From positions 13,082,001 through 13,146,000 of the forward strand of contig NC_133295.1 in assembly GCF_005239225.2 (NCBI RefSeq): a stretch of 64,000 nucleotides of DNA. Reading direction: 5' to 3'. Of the stretch, positions 12,422-23,559 are shown in pieces. The translations under genes and the position numbers were made by a program. The notes under the pieces are model-generated. The model was not told where the DNA came from and ran no database searches. It saw only the letters and a list, made by a program, of their open reading frames with translations. The stretch's first letter is position 1; the number at the start of each line of letters is the position of its first letter. The DNA comes from Populus alba. Lineage: Eukaryota > Streptophyta > Magnoliopsida > Malpighiales > Salicaceae.

Positions 12422-13998
12422 TGCCCTATATGCATTGTCAGGAAAAACAACTCTGGTTTGTTTTCCCAGCTGACAAGCTTCACAAATAATTTGCTGTTCT
12501 TGAATATCTGGTACCCGTGAGTCATCTGCTGGTCAGCCATTCTTTTCAGAGTTGCATAATTGAAATGTCCCAGCCTTTTGTGCCAAAGAACAGATTCCTT
12601 GCACTCATAAGTATTAGCACTCAAACAAACTTCATTCCAATTAACATTAAAGCTTCGATTCATCATTTTTGCAGAAAGTAAAAGTACTCCATTTCTATCT
12701 TTAATGTCACATACTCCATCATTAAAAACTATTGAATATCCAGATTCAATCAATTGACCCACACTAACTAGATTCTGGTTGATCTTAGGCACATAAAGAA
12801 CATTTTTAAGAATTTTTGTACCTGACAGTGTTTCTACTGCAATTGCTCCTTTTCCTTCAACCTTCACAAAGTCTCCATTGCCAATTATGACTTTAGACAG
12901 GTAGCTTCTATCCAAGTCTCTGAATAAGCTTAAGTTTGCTGTCATATGGTTAGTGCAGCCGCTATCAATGAGCCATGATGAGTCCTTTGTCTCTGCTAAG
13001 TTACACATGTCCTGAATTGTGACCATGAATAGAAGATCTTCTTTGACTTCTAAACAATCGGCTACTTGAGCTTGTTGTTCAGTTTCTGTTTTATTTTTGC
13101 AAAATCTTTGGATGTGACCAAATTGCTTGCAGTTTCGGCATTGAGCATTCTTGAGCCAACACCAGGCTTCAAGATGATTAGTTTTCTGACAGAATTTGCA
13201 AGCAGGAAAATGCTCTTTCTTCTCTTTCCCCCTCATGAAGTTGTTATTGTTGTTCTGCTGCCAGTTAACAGATTTCCAGCTTCTTCCTTTTTCTCTTTTT
13301 CCTTCTTGATTATTTCTGAAGATGTTCTTAGCCCGACCCTTATCCTTGTAAACTGCAACAAGAGCTCCTTCACTTGATCCTTCTTGTCTGTATGCTTGCC
13401 TTTGCTCAACAGCTTGCAATGCATTCACCAACTCTTGCAGGCTTATCTCAGAAAAATCTTTAGAATCTTCTAAAGAACAGATTTTATGTTCAAACTTTTC
13501 TGGCAAACTTACCAGGACTTTCTCTACAATTCTAGAGTCTGGAAAATCTTCTCCCAAGAGTCTTACTTGATTCACAAGTTTCGAAATTTGAGAAGAGAAA
13601 TCTTTGATGCTCTCATTTTCTTTCATCTTCAGACCTTCGAATTGTCTTCTCAGATTCAGAATTTGCATCCTCCTTGACTTCTCATCACCATGGAACTCTG
13701 CTTTTAATTTATCCCATGTTTCCTTGGCTGATTTGCATGCCATGATCCTTGTGAAGATGTCTTCACTTACAGCATTATGAAGACAAGAAAGAGCTTTGAA
13801 TCTCTTTGCCTTTTCTTCATTGAAGAACTTCATCTGTGCAATTGTGGGATTGTTACCTAGAGGAGTAGGTTGCCTATCACTTTCCACTATCTCCCATAGA
13901 TCAAGAGCTTTGAGATATGTTTCCATTTTTACAGCCCAAACACCAAAATTATGTCCTGTGAACACTGGTGTCTTTGCTGGAAAATTTGCAGAATCCAT
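12361..13998 (-). CDS. Element 1 gag, protease and start of integrase
   Basis: 545-residue frame opening just inside the primer site. Residues 50-200 are the helical gag domain of the UBN2 type. Two CCHC zinc knuckles follow: C267/C270/H275/C280 and C287/C290/H295/C300. The aspartic protease motif DSG is at 345-347, and the GAG-pre-integrase segment LWHKRLGHFN is at 471-480. After about residue 490 the frame departs from the family; the true continuation is in another frame, with the break at about 12.51-12.53 kb. The last ~50 residues given by this frame are therefore spurious. Confidence 0.88.
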   Translation of the reverse strand: MDSANFPAKTPVFTGHNFGVWAVKMETYLKALDLWEIVESDRQPTPLGNNPTIAQMKFFNEEKAKRFKALSCLHNAVSEDIFTRIMACKSAKETWDKLKAEFHGDEKSRRMQILNLRRQFEGLKMKENESIKDFSSQISKLVNQVRLLGEDFPDSRIVEKVLVSLPEKFEHKICSLEDSKDFSEISLQELVNALQAVEQRQAYRQEGSSEGALVAVYKDKGRAKNIFRNNQEGKREKGRSWKSVNWQQNNNNNFMRGKEKKEHFPACKFCQKTNHLEAWCWLKNAQCRNCKQFGHIQRFCKNKTETEQQAQVADCLEVKEDLLFMVTIQDMCNLAETKDSSWLIDSGCTNHMTANLSLFRDLDRSYLSKVIIGNGDFVKVEGKGAIAVETLSGTKILKNVLYVPKINQNLVSVGQLIESGYSIVFNDGVCDIKDRNGVLLLSAKMMNRSFNVNWNEVCLSANTYECKESVLWHKRLGHFNYATLKRMADQQMTHGYQIFKNSKLFVKLVSWENKPELFFLTMHIGQCQDSNLYTQMCVDLCTMNH

Positions 13999-14021
13999 TG
14001 CTTAAGAAAAAACTCACTTAA

Positions 14022-14114
14022 TCTCTCGTGTTTCACTCACAAACCCTTCAAAGCAGAAAGCTTTGATTTAACCTTACTATTCTCTCGTGTTTTCACTCAC
14101 AAACCCTTCAAAGA
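14022..14114. repeat. Leader direct repeat of element 1
   Basis: The word 'ctctcgtgtttcactcac' plus the following 'aaacccttcaaag' occurs twice, about 61 bp apart, between the gag start and the primer site. Confidence 0.7.
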
Positions 14115-14124
14115 TCCTAAGGAT

Positions 14125-14136
14125 GCTCTGATACCA
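14125..14136 (-). other. Primer-binding site of element 1
   Basis: Minus-strand TGGTATCAGAGC, complementary to the 3' end of initiator Met-tRNA, two bases from the 5' LTR. Confidence 0.9.
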
Positions 14137-14138
14137 AT

Positions 14139-14537
14139 TGTAGAACTATAAAGAACAACTTTATGTTTGCTGATAAAAGAGAAAAGAACAAAGAACTAAG
14201 TGCACGATGAAAAGAACAAACATAAAGAACTCAGAACTTAATAATTAAGTGTAAAGAACAAAGAGCAGAATTCAGTTAGTTGGTTACTGCCATCCCATGC
14301 CCTTTATTTATAGAGAAAGAAAACAGAATTACAAAAGAAAACAAACACTAGAAACGTACCAGCCAACTTCTCCTTTATTCAAGGAGATGTTTACAAGTTA
14401 GATTAATCCTAGATAAACTTAAAAGAATTCAGAAACATATCCTAATCTAGATAGTAATCTCAGCTAACAACTAGATAGTCATGCAGTAGATTACTGCTAA
14501 GTAATCCTGTTCTAGCTTAGGTACCAAACTTTCAACA
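14139..14537 (-). repeat. 5' LTR of element 1
   Basis: 399 bp, TG...CA ends, matching 9579-9976 except for one extra T. Its outer edge is 31 bp from the copy A stop codon, so transcripts of A run into this LTR. Confidence 0.95.
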
Positions 14538-14568
14538 AGTACGAGTCTTTAGCCTATGAAAGCAAAAC

Positions 14569-17500
14569 CTATTGCTGGTGCGGCCTTGCAAACCCATTTG
14601 TCATCATCGCAATTACTGCTGTCACTATTTGCGGTCCTAAAGATGTCACCGCCCCAGCCACCTCTGGCCCTATATCTTTCAGCGTCGCCAACACCTCCGG
14701 CCCTATGTCTTTCATAACAGCTGCCAACCCTGGCCCTACTGCCTTCATCACTGCTGCCACCTCTGGCCTTGCAGCTATCCCCATGGCTGTAGGTGCCCCG
14801 ACTGTTGCCACCACTGCTGCCCCCACCACCACCGCTACCCCGACAACTATTTTAATAGCCCTTTTAGCTTGCCTAAGAGTGCCCTGAGGAAAACACCAAG
14901 TATGACATGTTTGAATGCTAGGCTAGATTCCACCAGAAGGAACTTTGGTTGGCAAATAAAACATATCATGCACTTCTTAAAAACTGTGCTGGTGCATTCC
15001 ATATAGATATTAGTTTCCGTTCCAATTAAGTTTAGAAAGCATAGGAACTTATTGTCATAAACTGAAAATGTTCTAACAGACAAGTTTATTAAAAAATACA
15101 AAGCAATACATGATAAAGTACCTGAGCAGATGTAGCCTGGTTTATTATATACTTTATGTCTGCTTTGAACTGCATCCACAATGACCTGCACTCCACTGGT
15201 GTAAGAAGTGTAGCGTTCGGAGAAACCTGCCGCATATTTGGTTCCTATCAGAAACCACTTTGATAGATACATGTGTGTGTGTTTTAATGGATAAATGTAA
15301 ATATAATGATATGCTTACACACCAACTATTACCTCTTCCCATGCGTTAGAGGTAAGGAGGTCAGGAGTAGCTCCTGAAGCTGGAACAGCACCATTTCCAT
15401 CCATGAGAGAGGAAAAGAGTGCATGCTCAATCTGATCTGTTGTCTGATCCAAGCGAATGGCCGCCATGATTTCTAGGATTTTCAAAGACTGCAACAAAAT
15501 AACCGGGACACATCAGCTATCACTCAAAAGTTGATGGAGAATGAAAAGCATCAATGGATATTGGTTTTTATTTATTTTGAAGTTTTAATATTGAATGATT
15601 ATTCTAGGTTTTATCATTTAAAAATATTAGTATTTATTATTTAGTAGTTAAATTAGGATTTTAGCTTCCTTGTTAAATTATAACTTGTTAGGTTTTCCTA
15701 TTTTATACTATTTTTTTTGTTTTTTGATTGGCTTCACGCAAATGAATAAGCACATATACAGACAATAGCTATGGAGTGGTTGAATGATTAAATAAAATAA
15801 ATTGAGTTTTGCTTTCAAGATCGAGTGTGTGTTTCTCTTAGTTTTGTCCCTTCAAGATCGAATGCCTTTCTTGTTGGTGATTTTTGTTTTCTATAATATA
15901 ACAATTCTCTTGTTTTGGTGTTTTGATCTGTGCAAACAATTAAACATGCTAGCAACCAATCATTACAAAATGTAGGCATATTACCGCTGAAAGCGCATTC
16001 CTTTCAATTTCTTCAATGTTTTGTTCCGAAGTCCAAGCCCCTGACTTTGAGTTTTCTTCATGATTGAAAACCTTTGCGAACCTGGGATACGATCCAAAGC
16101 TTTGATGAACAGAAAAAAGAAATGGAAAAAGAAAAACAATTGAAAGAAGAAGAAAAGGAGCAACAATTAAGATGGCACTCCACCTATCCTTCATGCGCAT
16201 CAAAACTCTTCTTGTAGCTGCAGATTCTCTTGCCTTTCTCTCCACCACACTTCTTGCATTCTCCTTCAAATATCCCAATCTTTTGTCAATTTCGGATCTG
16301 GGCACCTCGAAATCAACATGAGCGTTTGAAAGTTCTGATTCAGCAACGTCAGTCTTGCTCGCAAGAAGATTTCTTACTGACACCCATGTATCTGCCTCAC
16401 CAGCTTCAAATAAGGATTGTACTTCATCAGCAAGCACATCAGTGAATTGTTTCTGCATTGGAATAACATTACAAGATTGGGTTGTTTTATTGAGCAGAGT
16501 GATATGCTTAGATTAAGGAGCAGTAACGGATTGCATTATCAACCGAGGAAATTACCACATGTTTTGCCATCATTTCTGACAGCATATGGCGACTAAGTTT
16601 TCCCCTGACTCCCGAACCATCCCACCCACTCAGTCTTATGAAAGCATCTGAGACAGGATGATGAAGTATTCACCAAATTCAGGAAGCAAAATTAGTAGAT
16701 CACACAGAACACCAAGCATATGTAAGCGATTTTAACACCATAGCGGGATGGATTCTAATAGCAGCAACAGCTTCAGTAAGTTGCAGTGATGCCCTTTACT
16801 TTGCCCATTAAATTGCTTTTTTCGGCCGTTTATCTTAGCCAAAGAATTTCTTAGATGAAGTATCATTTAGTTAGTTTCTGTGAGAACTAAAATAACTCGA
16901 AAAGATTGAGAGTTCAGATAGAGAGGACCAGTTGCTAAGACCCTAACCAAAATCAAACAATCAGAAATGGCAGACAATTCAGATTATTTCCACAGAAAAA
17001 AAGTAAAGCTTTAAAACATAACCTATGCACACATTCATTGAGCCAAAACCTGCATTTATGCTATAACTGTCATCAATGTGGCCTTCGCCATTCAGATCCA
17101 ACCAGTTATCATTTGGGGCGATGCTTTTCATATCCAAGCCAAAGCAGAAATTTGTAAAAATGAATAATTATAGAAAAGTAAAAGAGTTTTAAAGCTTGGC
17201 ATTCTAGGAAAAAGTTAAAATTTTATCCATTGCAGAGCAAATAAAAATAAAATCTTTTATGCCAAGGGATGTTAGTTGTGCCTAAAGCACAAACTACAAA
17301 TATCAACTCTTAAGAATCTAACTCAATTCAAAAGAATTGAATAATGCCACAGAATAAAATCTTTTTGCTAGTTGGAGTCAAAATACCTTCACATCCTTTA
17401 TCAAATTGAAGGAAGCAAGATTGAGCACAGGTACCAGCAGAAGCAACAAATCCTTCTCCTCCTTTCAGTAACTGTTCCAGACTGGTTTTAAAGCTTTCCA

Positions 17501-20500
17501 GTGTGTTGGAATACAAATATTCCAACATGGTATCATAAGCATTGCGTACCACCTACATTTTTTAAAAAATATAAGAGTTTTGTATTAAGGAACTAAAAGA
17601 CAGTATAAAGTTATGAATATGGAGAATATGATATTCACAAAGAAGAGACAGAGGAAAAATAAAAAAAGGGTTGACAAAAGAAACAAATAACAAGTTCACA
17701 ACTAGAGCCATATATCCAACATCAAAAGAGAAGCTTTAATTCAGTTTCGTAATGGGAAAAGATTGGTTGAAAAATCAAAAAAGAAAAATATACACACTCG
17801 AGCCTTACCTCCAACGCTTGTGACTCCATTTGCCGCCGTTTTGCATTCCGTACATGTTGGTCAAAATGAATCACCTCCATGTCATATCTATTAAGAAAAT
17901 ACAAGCAATTAAGAGATTCTGCATCATGTTGAACAAGAAGCATACTCCAAGACTTTAGGCACACAATGCTGACAAGGTTAGGAATTTTAAGCAATCAAAG
18001 GCTATGAGCACCCGAGTTTAACAATTGAGGAAATCAAGTTGGATACCACAATGATATTGAACAAGGTACCACATCATTGTGGAGAATTGACACCAGTTAC
18101 TTACTGTGAAAGATAGGTTTCCAATATAGAATCGAGGGTGGCTCCAAACCCAGATACTGGACCATCTTGAACATCCTCCTTCAATGCCAACCAATCCTGT
18201 AAGGAATCAATTTAGTCCTGTCTGATATTCACTAGTAGAAGTAACATTCAAAGACGGAAAGAGAAAAGAAAAGGAAAAGTTAGATTCAATTAAGTACATC
18301 ATCAGTAGTAAATTGTCTGAGCTTCTCCTCGGCAATCTCTTCACATCGAACAGTAGCGACCATCACCTGAAAACCAAAATGGAGAAATATATTCACATGA
18401 AACCCTGACTATATATATTCACACATGAAAAAGGCTCTTATAAACCTTAAGAGCAGGGAGATCTAGATCCTTGTTATCTTTTATGGTTTTCCATATCTTC
18501 TCTGCACGGATAAAAAATCCTGAAGAAGGTTCAGCTTCCCTCTGGTCAGTAAGACCTCCTGGAGAAATGAACCGCTGCCTTAGACGAGCAACCTGTAAAA
18601 AACATCATATTAGGCTACAAGCATGCAATTCCAGTTTGTAAGAGTCAATGATGTCAATAAAATGCAGTAAAGCATTATAGATTATTGAGTGTGTGTGTGT
18701 ATATATATATATCCAACTTATTTCCTAAACAAACAGGATTTACATGACTAAAATAGGAGATAATACGGCCATGTCACAAACTTGTTAGATTCAACATTAT
18801 CACATGACCTGATGGTCATTGTGTCATCATCATGTTATACACTCCCAATGTTTATATATCACTCTCTATGTTACATGTACTGGGAAAACACCAGTCAAAG
18901 CATGATTAAGTGTAATATATAAGCACAAGTGATTTAGTATCATGTCTAAACTAATTATTGATTGATTATAGAGTTTACGGTTAATTTTTAAATTAACAAG
19001 ATAAATTAAAGAGACGGACTCGTGGACTTGAAGCAGGCCTTCACTTCCAGCTAAACCTGTTCTACAGAGCTTGAATCATGCATCTTTTTGGACAGTGTCC
19101 GAACACTTGCCAAGTGTCTGCCTTATCAATAAAAACACAACTAACATCCCTCTCTAATTGATTTTTCTCACATTTTTTCTACACAATCTCTCTTAAACTT
19201 CATAGTTTTCTTTCTAAATAAATTACATATCAATTTCTTTTTCTAAATCTTTTACATGCCGCTTCCATCATTCCTTTTGGGGAAGATTCACCTATCTCAT
19301 GGAAGGATGTCACATCCTGCTCTACTTGCAACACATACCCCCCATTATAGCAAACACCATGGATTTTGACTTTCAATTCATTTGCTGAATATACACAAAG
19401 CTAGAAATTGTTCAGAACCTTAATTCGAGAAAAAAAATGACAAAGAAAACTCTAGAAAAAACAGAAATGTTGAACTTTAGTTAATTTTTGATAATTTATA
19501 AGTTGCTATTCGTAGTGACTGGGAGTATAATTACGGTTGTTTTTTCAAAGTGATTTTCATTCTGAAATACATTAAAATAATATATTTTTTATTTTTAAAA
19601 TCAACGCATCAAAACAATCCATAACATATAGAAAAAAAATTAATTTTTAACAAAAAAAATTTAAACATTTTTAAAAACACGAGTTGACCTGTTTTTCCAA
19701 ACGCTCACTAGTATATAGCTACCTGCTCTTTGAAATTCTCCTCTTCAAATTCATAGCTACACAAAGCAGCGATCTCCACCTTCATGTCAATTAGTAGAAG
19801 TGAATTAAGTTATATTCCAATTAAACAAAATATTGCATATGAAGCATACATGTCAATGGCATGAATAAGGGACATGGAGATGGAGATGATAACTTACGCA
19901 CATTAAAAAAATCACTGAGAACAACACTCCTGGAAGTCTCAGGTTCAGCAACAGAATCCCATATCTGTAGAGATTGTGACTTAATGCTGGAAGAAACAAA
20001 CAATTGACCCAAAACGATAGGGGCATAAATTGAATATAAGTAATATGCACAGAAGTACCTCATCTATATCTTCTTTGAGAGCAGTCTCCAAATATTCAAA
20101 TGGAGTCTCCATAGACAATAAAAAAAAGGGGTGTAGATTCAGTATTGGACCAAATGATGCATTCAAAGAATGGAACACAGGGTGATTCGTTTCTTCTTTG
20201 AAGAACATAAATTCCATACCTTTGAGTGATCACGTATAACAAATAGCAATGTTCTTTTACGGGGCTTGAATAAACGCTTCATCACCTGAATGCAAGACAT
20301 ATAATAGATTATCACACATAACATATAAACCTAAGACAAGGAATGCTCACCATAGCCAAAGGGCTAGAGTGTTGGCTCTGCTACCAAATTATGTTAGGTG
20401 CAATACATCACACACAAGGCTTAGTGAACGCAGCAGAACAAACTCTCAGTAAATACAGCTAAACACAGAGGGCTCAGTTAAGGAGAAATAGGCATATACA

Positions 20501-22821
20501 CTAGATATGGAAGAGGCTGTCATTATTTATGCATATTTGACTGCATATTCTCTATATAATCTAAATCGGTTATTAGCTTCTTCTAGTGGTAAGTTCGTAC
20601 AGCTTAAAAACTGTTTAGGGGTAAATGCAGATTGCTTTTCAACATGACGCACCTGGAAAACTGTTTTCAAAAGAGGTCTGCTGGCTGCATGTTCCAGACC
20701 GATGTCTTTGTACCACCTGTATATTAGATTAACATAGTGGTAAATGCAGATTGCTTTTCAACATGACGCACCTGAAAGGGCACGTCTTGCCTTGAAAAAA
20801 ATAGCTAGCTGTAAATTCTAGCCTGACAATTTAGAAAGTGTCTTAATTGTACGTGTAATATATCCAAAATGAAGAACAAAAATTATCCACAAGTTCAAAA
20901 TATAGAAAAAAGCAATCTTGTTTGTCCTTCTTGACTGGACAGCTGATAAGTTGAAATATAAGCGTCATCTTCATCTGATTAGCGCCATGTGGAAATCAAA
21001 GAAGAAACAGAAAGTTGTTTAAGAGACCATAACCCTGCTGGATAATTTCTTCAAATCATACAAATAAACAATTAGCCAAATGCCTAAAGAAATTATTTCA
21101 AGCCATAAAAAGACTTTGGGACTGCGATATGAACCTGCAAATCATGGAAGACTACGACAAGAGGTTTTTTTGGCCAAACCTAGACATAGGGCCATGCCAG
21201 TAGAAGAATGACTACTAAAAAACGCTAATAACATACAATGGTTAACAAGGACAATGACTGTCATGGCCACCCCTGACTATTCCAGTCCCGAGTGCGAACA
21301 AGTACCAAACATGTCTAGCAGAAAAGGAATCTAAATATTGTAATGCTGAGCATACCAAACTCACATGTTAATCAATATAATGTCAGCAATTGCCAAAGCA
21401 AACAAGGCACTTTGTCTCTCGAACGCAGTGTTGTCCTGAAACAGCACACATCCCAGATTACAAGTAGTACCAAGATTTTTGCATAGTATTAGCCTTCTAT
21501 AAGCATGCAGTCACAGCTTCAAACCGTAAAGTAGCGACCATTCAGTAATGTCTGGGCTCAGCATTCGATAAGAAATACAAAACTTTTGAGATTGGAACCG
21601 TTTTCGAATATCACAGGAATTGAAAAAAATAAAATGCAACAATCAAACTATTCCCAATATATATAAGAAAAATCATAATCAATACAACATAAAGCACTCA
21701 TAAATTCTTATAGATCCTCCCGTTAGTGTTGCACTCATGATTTGAGATGGTGAGAAGTTAAACTACAGAGTCATTTAAAAGGCAAAACATGGGCTGGGCC
21801 CCATCTGTTAACTTTAACAAATCTCACCAACAAAAGGCCTTAATACTGCAGATTACTCCAAGTTTTACGACATGGCAGATGAAATTAAAAGTTGAGTGAT
21901 GGATAGATCTGTTGATTTATTAGAAACAAAATACCATATCAAACACAACATGTAACAAGCCACTACTGGCAGAACAAAGCTAAAATAAGAGCACCAATAC
22001 AAAGCACTAAGTACCTCGCCTCTCGCTTTGCTGTCGGTTCCCTCGAAATCCATGGCAATTGTGAAAGGCTTCATATCTTTACACTTGGCAATCCAAATGC
22101 CCTTGGTTGTTTGACCTCTGAAACATGTATAAGCAGACTGTCTTCCTCTTTCGTTTATACAAAGAACTACAAAAACACAAATTCTCCCTTCTAAAACTCT
22201 AAAATTGAAAAAACCAAAAATATCAAACCTTCGTTTGTATGCATCCAGCATCTTGAAATTGGTACCGAAGACATGATTCATCAGGGTGCTCTTCCCTGTT
22301 AACAAAGAATGCGAATTAAACTATACATGCGTGTGATCAAACTTCAGGCTCTGACTGTGATTGCTGTCAATATCAAATGTACCCTTGAAAACAAAATTCA
22401 AGGGACACACGCTTGATGTCATTCGCGCATCAACAGACCCAAAACCCATAATTTCGCAAACAGAACAGAACTAAACTCAAAGCCCAACAAGTTCAATTTT
22501 GCAAAAAAAAAAAAAAAAAGCAGCCACAATCTGGGTTATGAAGTTTCAGAGAGACCATTTCTAATCAACTTCACATAAAGAAAAAGTACATGGTATAATC
22601 TGATCAACTTCACATGAACACAAACAAAGGGTCACCAGTCACTAAGAAGTATGAACTGAGAAGAACAGAAACATACCGCTGCTTTGTTGGCCAATGATGG
22701 CGACAATAGCATAGGAGAGACCGCACTGGGCAAACCCAGTGGCTGTCATGAAGTCTTTGAGCCCTTCAACGTTGAACTTTCCATTTCCATCAATCAGCTG
22801 CATGCCTTCCTCCATTTGCAT
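14569..22821 (-). CDS. RHD3/SEY1-like ER-shaping GTPase, copy A (intact)
   Basis: Dynamin-type GTPase related to ROOT HAIR DEFECTIVE 3; family members fuse ER tubules. Twenty exons with GT-AG borders keep frame (756 aa): 22677-22821, 22229-22295, 22015-22117, 21365-21435, 20653-20716, 20220-20285, 20059-20106, 19902-19964, 19723-19779, 18446-18592, 18298-18366, 18105-18196, 17809-17887, 17387-17552, 16556-16647, 16184-16452, 15985-16081, 15333-15488, 15122-15226, 14569-14883. P-loop GQQSSGKST is at 44-52, switch I Thr75 in [12 protein letters not shown] at 94-97, RD at 168-169. The family's usual length is about 800 aa. The last exon (653-756) replaces the expected two-pass hairpin and tail with one Val/Ala-rich hydrophobic stretch (about 663-688) and an 11-residue repeat. 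Its start, [14 protein letters not shown], matches the family; a second ATG follows two codons on. Whether it still reaches the ER is unknown. Confidence 0.85.
14605..14769 (-). repeat. 33-bp coding tandem repeat, five units, copy A C-terminus
   Basis: Encodes residues 691-745 as five 11-residue units: [55 protein letters not shown]. Four of the five begin with Gly-Pro. Copy B keeps only about one unit (LGPQMVAAIMA) at the corresponding place, so the repeat expanded in A or contracted in B. Confidence 0.9.
18688..18712. repeat. GT/AT microsatellite in intron 9 of copy A
   Basis: Alternating gt followed by alternating at. It is absent from the same intron of copy B. Confidence 0.8.
20620..20774. 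repeat. 36-bp direct repeat flanking exon 5 of copy A
   Basis: The same 36 bases lie at 20620-20655 and 20739-20774, on either side of exon 5. They include the exon's splice donor, so intron 4 carries a second donor-like copy. Copy B has only the first, and lacks the next ~520 bp of A's intron 4. Confidence 0.85.
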
Positions 22822-22933
22822 CACCGATCAAACCCAAAAAACAGCAACTTCTTTTGAAGTCTTCTTTCCCAGGGTTATGCTTTTTTTTCGGCCTGCTTAC
22901 AAACAGCACCAGAAAAGAAATGGGTATCTAATA

Positions 22934-22963
22934 CCATAATAAAGTCAATTGACTTTATTATGG
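22934..22963. promoter_or_regulatory. Perfect 30-bp palindrome upstream of copy A
   Basis: Perfectly self-complementary, centred on 'caattg', about 113-142 bp upstream of the copy A ATG. In copy B one arm has lost about nine bases (near 35238-35257). It could be an inverted-repeat transposon relic or a protein-binding site; the sequence does not decide. Confidence 0.75.
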
Positions 22964-22965
22964 CT

Positions 22966-23007
22966 GGAATCTAATGCCATTATCATGTGATAATAGCATT
23001 AGATTCC
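22966..23007. promoter_or_regulatory. 42-bp near-perfect inverted repeat upstream of copy A
   Basis: Arms ggaatctaatgc and gcattagattcc, then one mismatch, then attatca and tgataat around a 2-base centre. It begins two bases after the 30-bp palindrome. The counterpart in copy B is at 35261-35302 with slightly poorer pairing. Confidence 0.75.
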
Positions 23008-23559
23008 TTCGGTTGGAAGCTCTTTTGCTTTTGAGCTCTGAAATACGAAAAAAGAAAGGGAGTTACAATTCCTTTATAAAGTTAGTGTTTTTGTTTTTGG
23101 GTTTTGAACGATTATTTTTCCTTTTGAAGTCAAAGACTATTGTTTTTCTTGTAGCATTTCTTTTCTTTGCTTGTATTCTCAAGAAATATTTTTCATGACA
23201 GGTTAACGTCATGGAACTCGTAAGTCGTTACTTCGAAGAATGTAATAATTTCTGCTTGTCTTTCCACCTGAAAGTGCTTGGCAATGTATTTACTGCAAAC
23301 ACATCATCTCAATGATAGTGTAATTGCTCGCGTACCGTTGGACAATTTAGACTGCTCTCTATTTGAAAAGTTGAGGTAGCGTTCAGACCGATATTTCTCT
23401 CTCTTTGAAATAGTTTGGGGTTTCTTTTGTAGTGATTGTGGCTGTACACTGGATTACCATATATTTGTAGATACTGATTATCAAATTATAAACTTATTTC
23501 ATCACATAACATGTCACGCTGGACATACTAATATAAACTGTCCAAGTGTGGATTTATCA

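Larger units (their letters stand above)
9579..14537 (-). mobile_element. Ty1/copia LTR retrotransposon, element 1 (young)
   Basis: Complete element on the minus strand: 5' LTR 14139-14537, primer site 14125-14136 (complementary to initiator Met-tRNA), gag-pro frame, integrase-RT-RNase H frame, polypurine tract next to the 3' LTR 9579-9976. It is flanked by the 5-bp target duplication AGTAC (9574-9578 and 14538-14542). The LTRs differ by one base that I can see (an extra T at 14531-14532), so insertion was recent. The undamaged target can be seen in copy B around 26790-26830. It sits in the 3' flank of RHD3-like copy A, 31 bp after the stop codon, in the same orientation. One frameshift separates gag-pro from pol. 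Confidence 0.95.

Noticed and set aside
16230..16445. Plus-strand frames opposite exon 16 of the RHD3-like copies (also 27989-28204, 24715-24903, 36913-37206)
   Set aside because: They are antisense shadows of conserved exons and recur only because the exons are duplicated.
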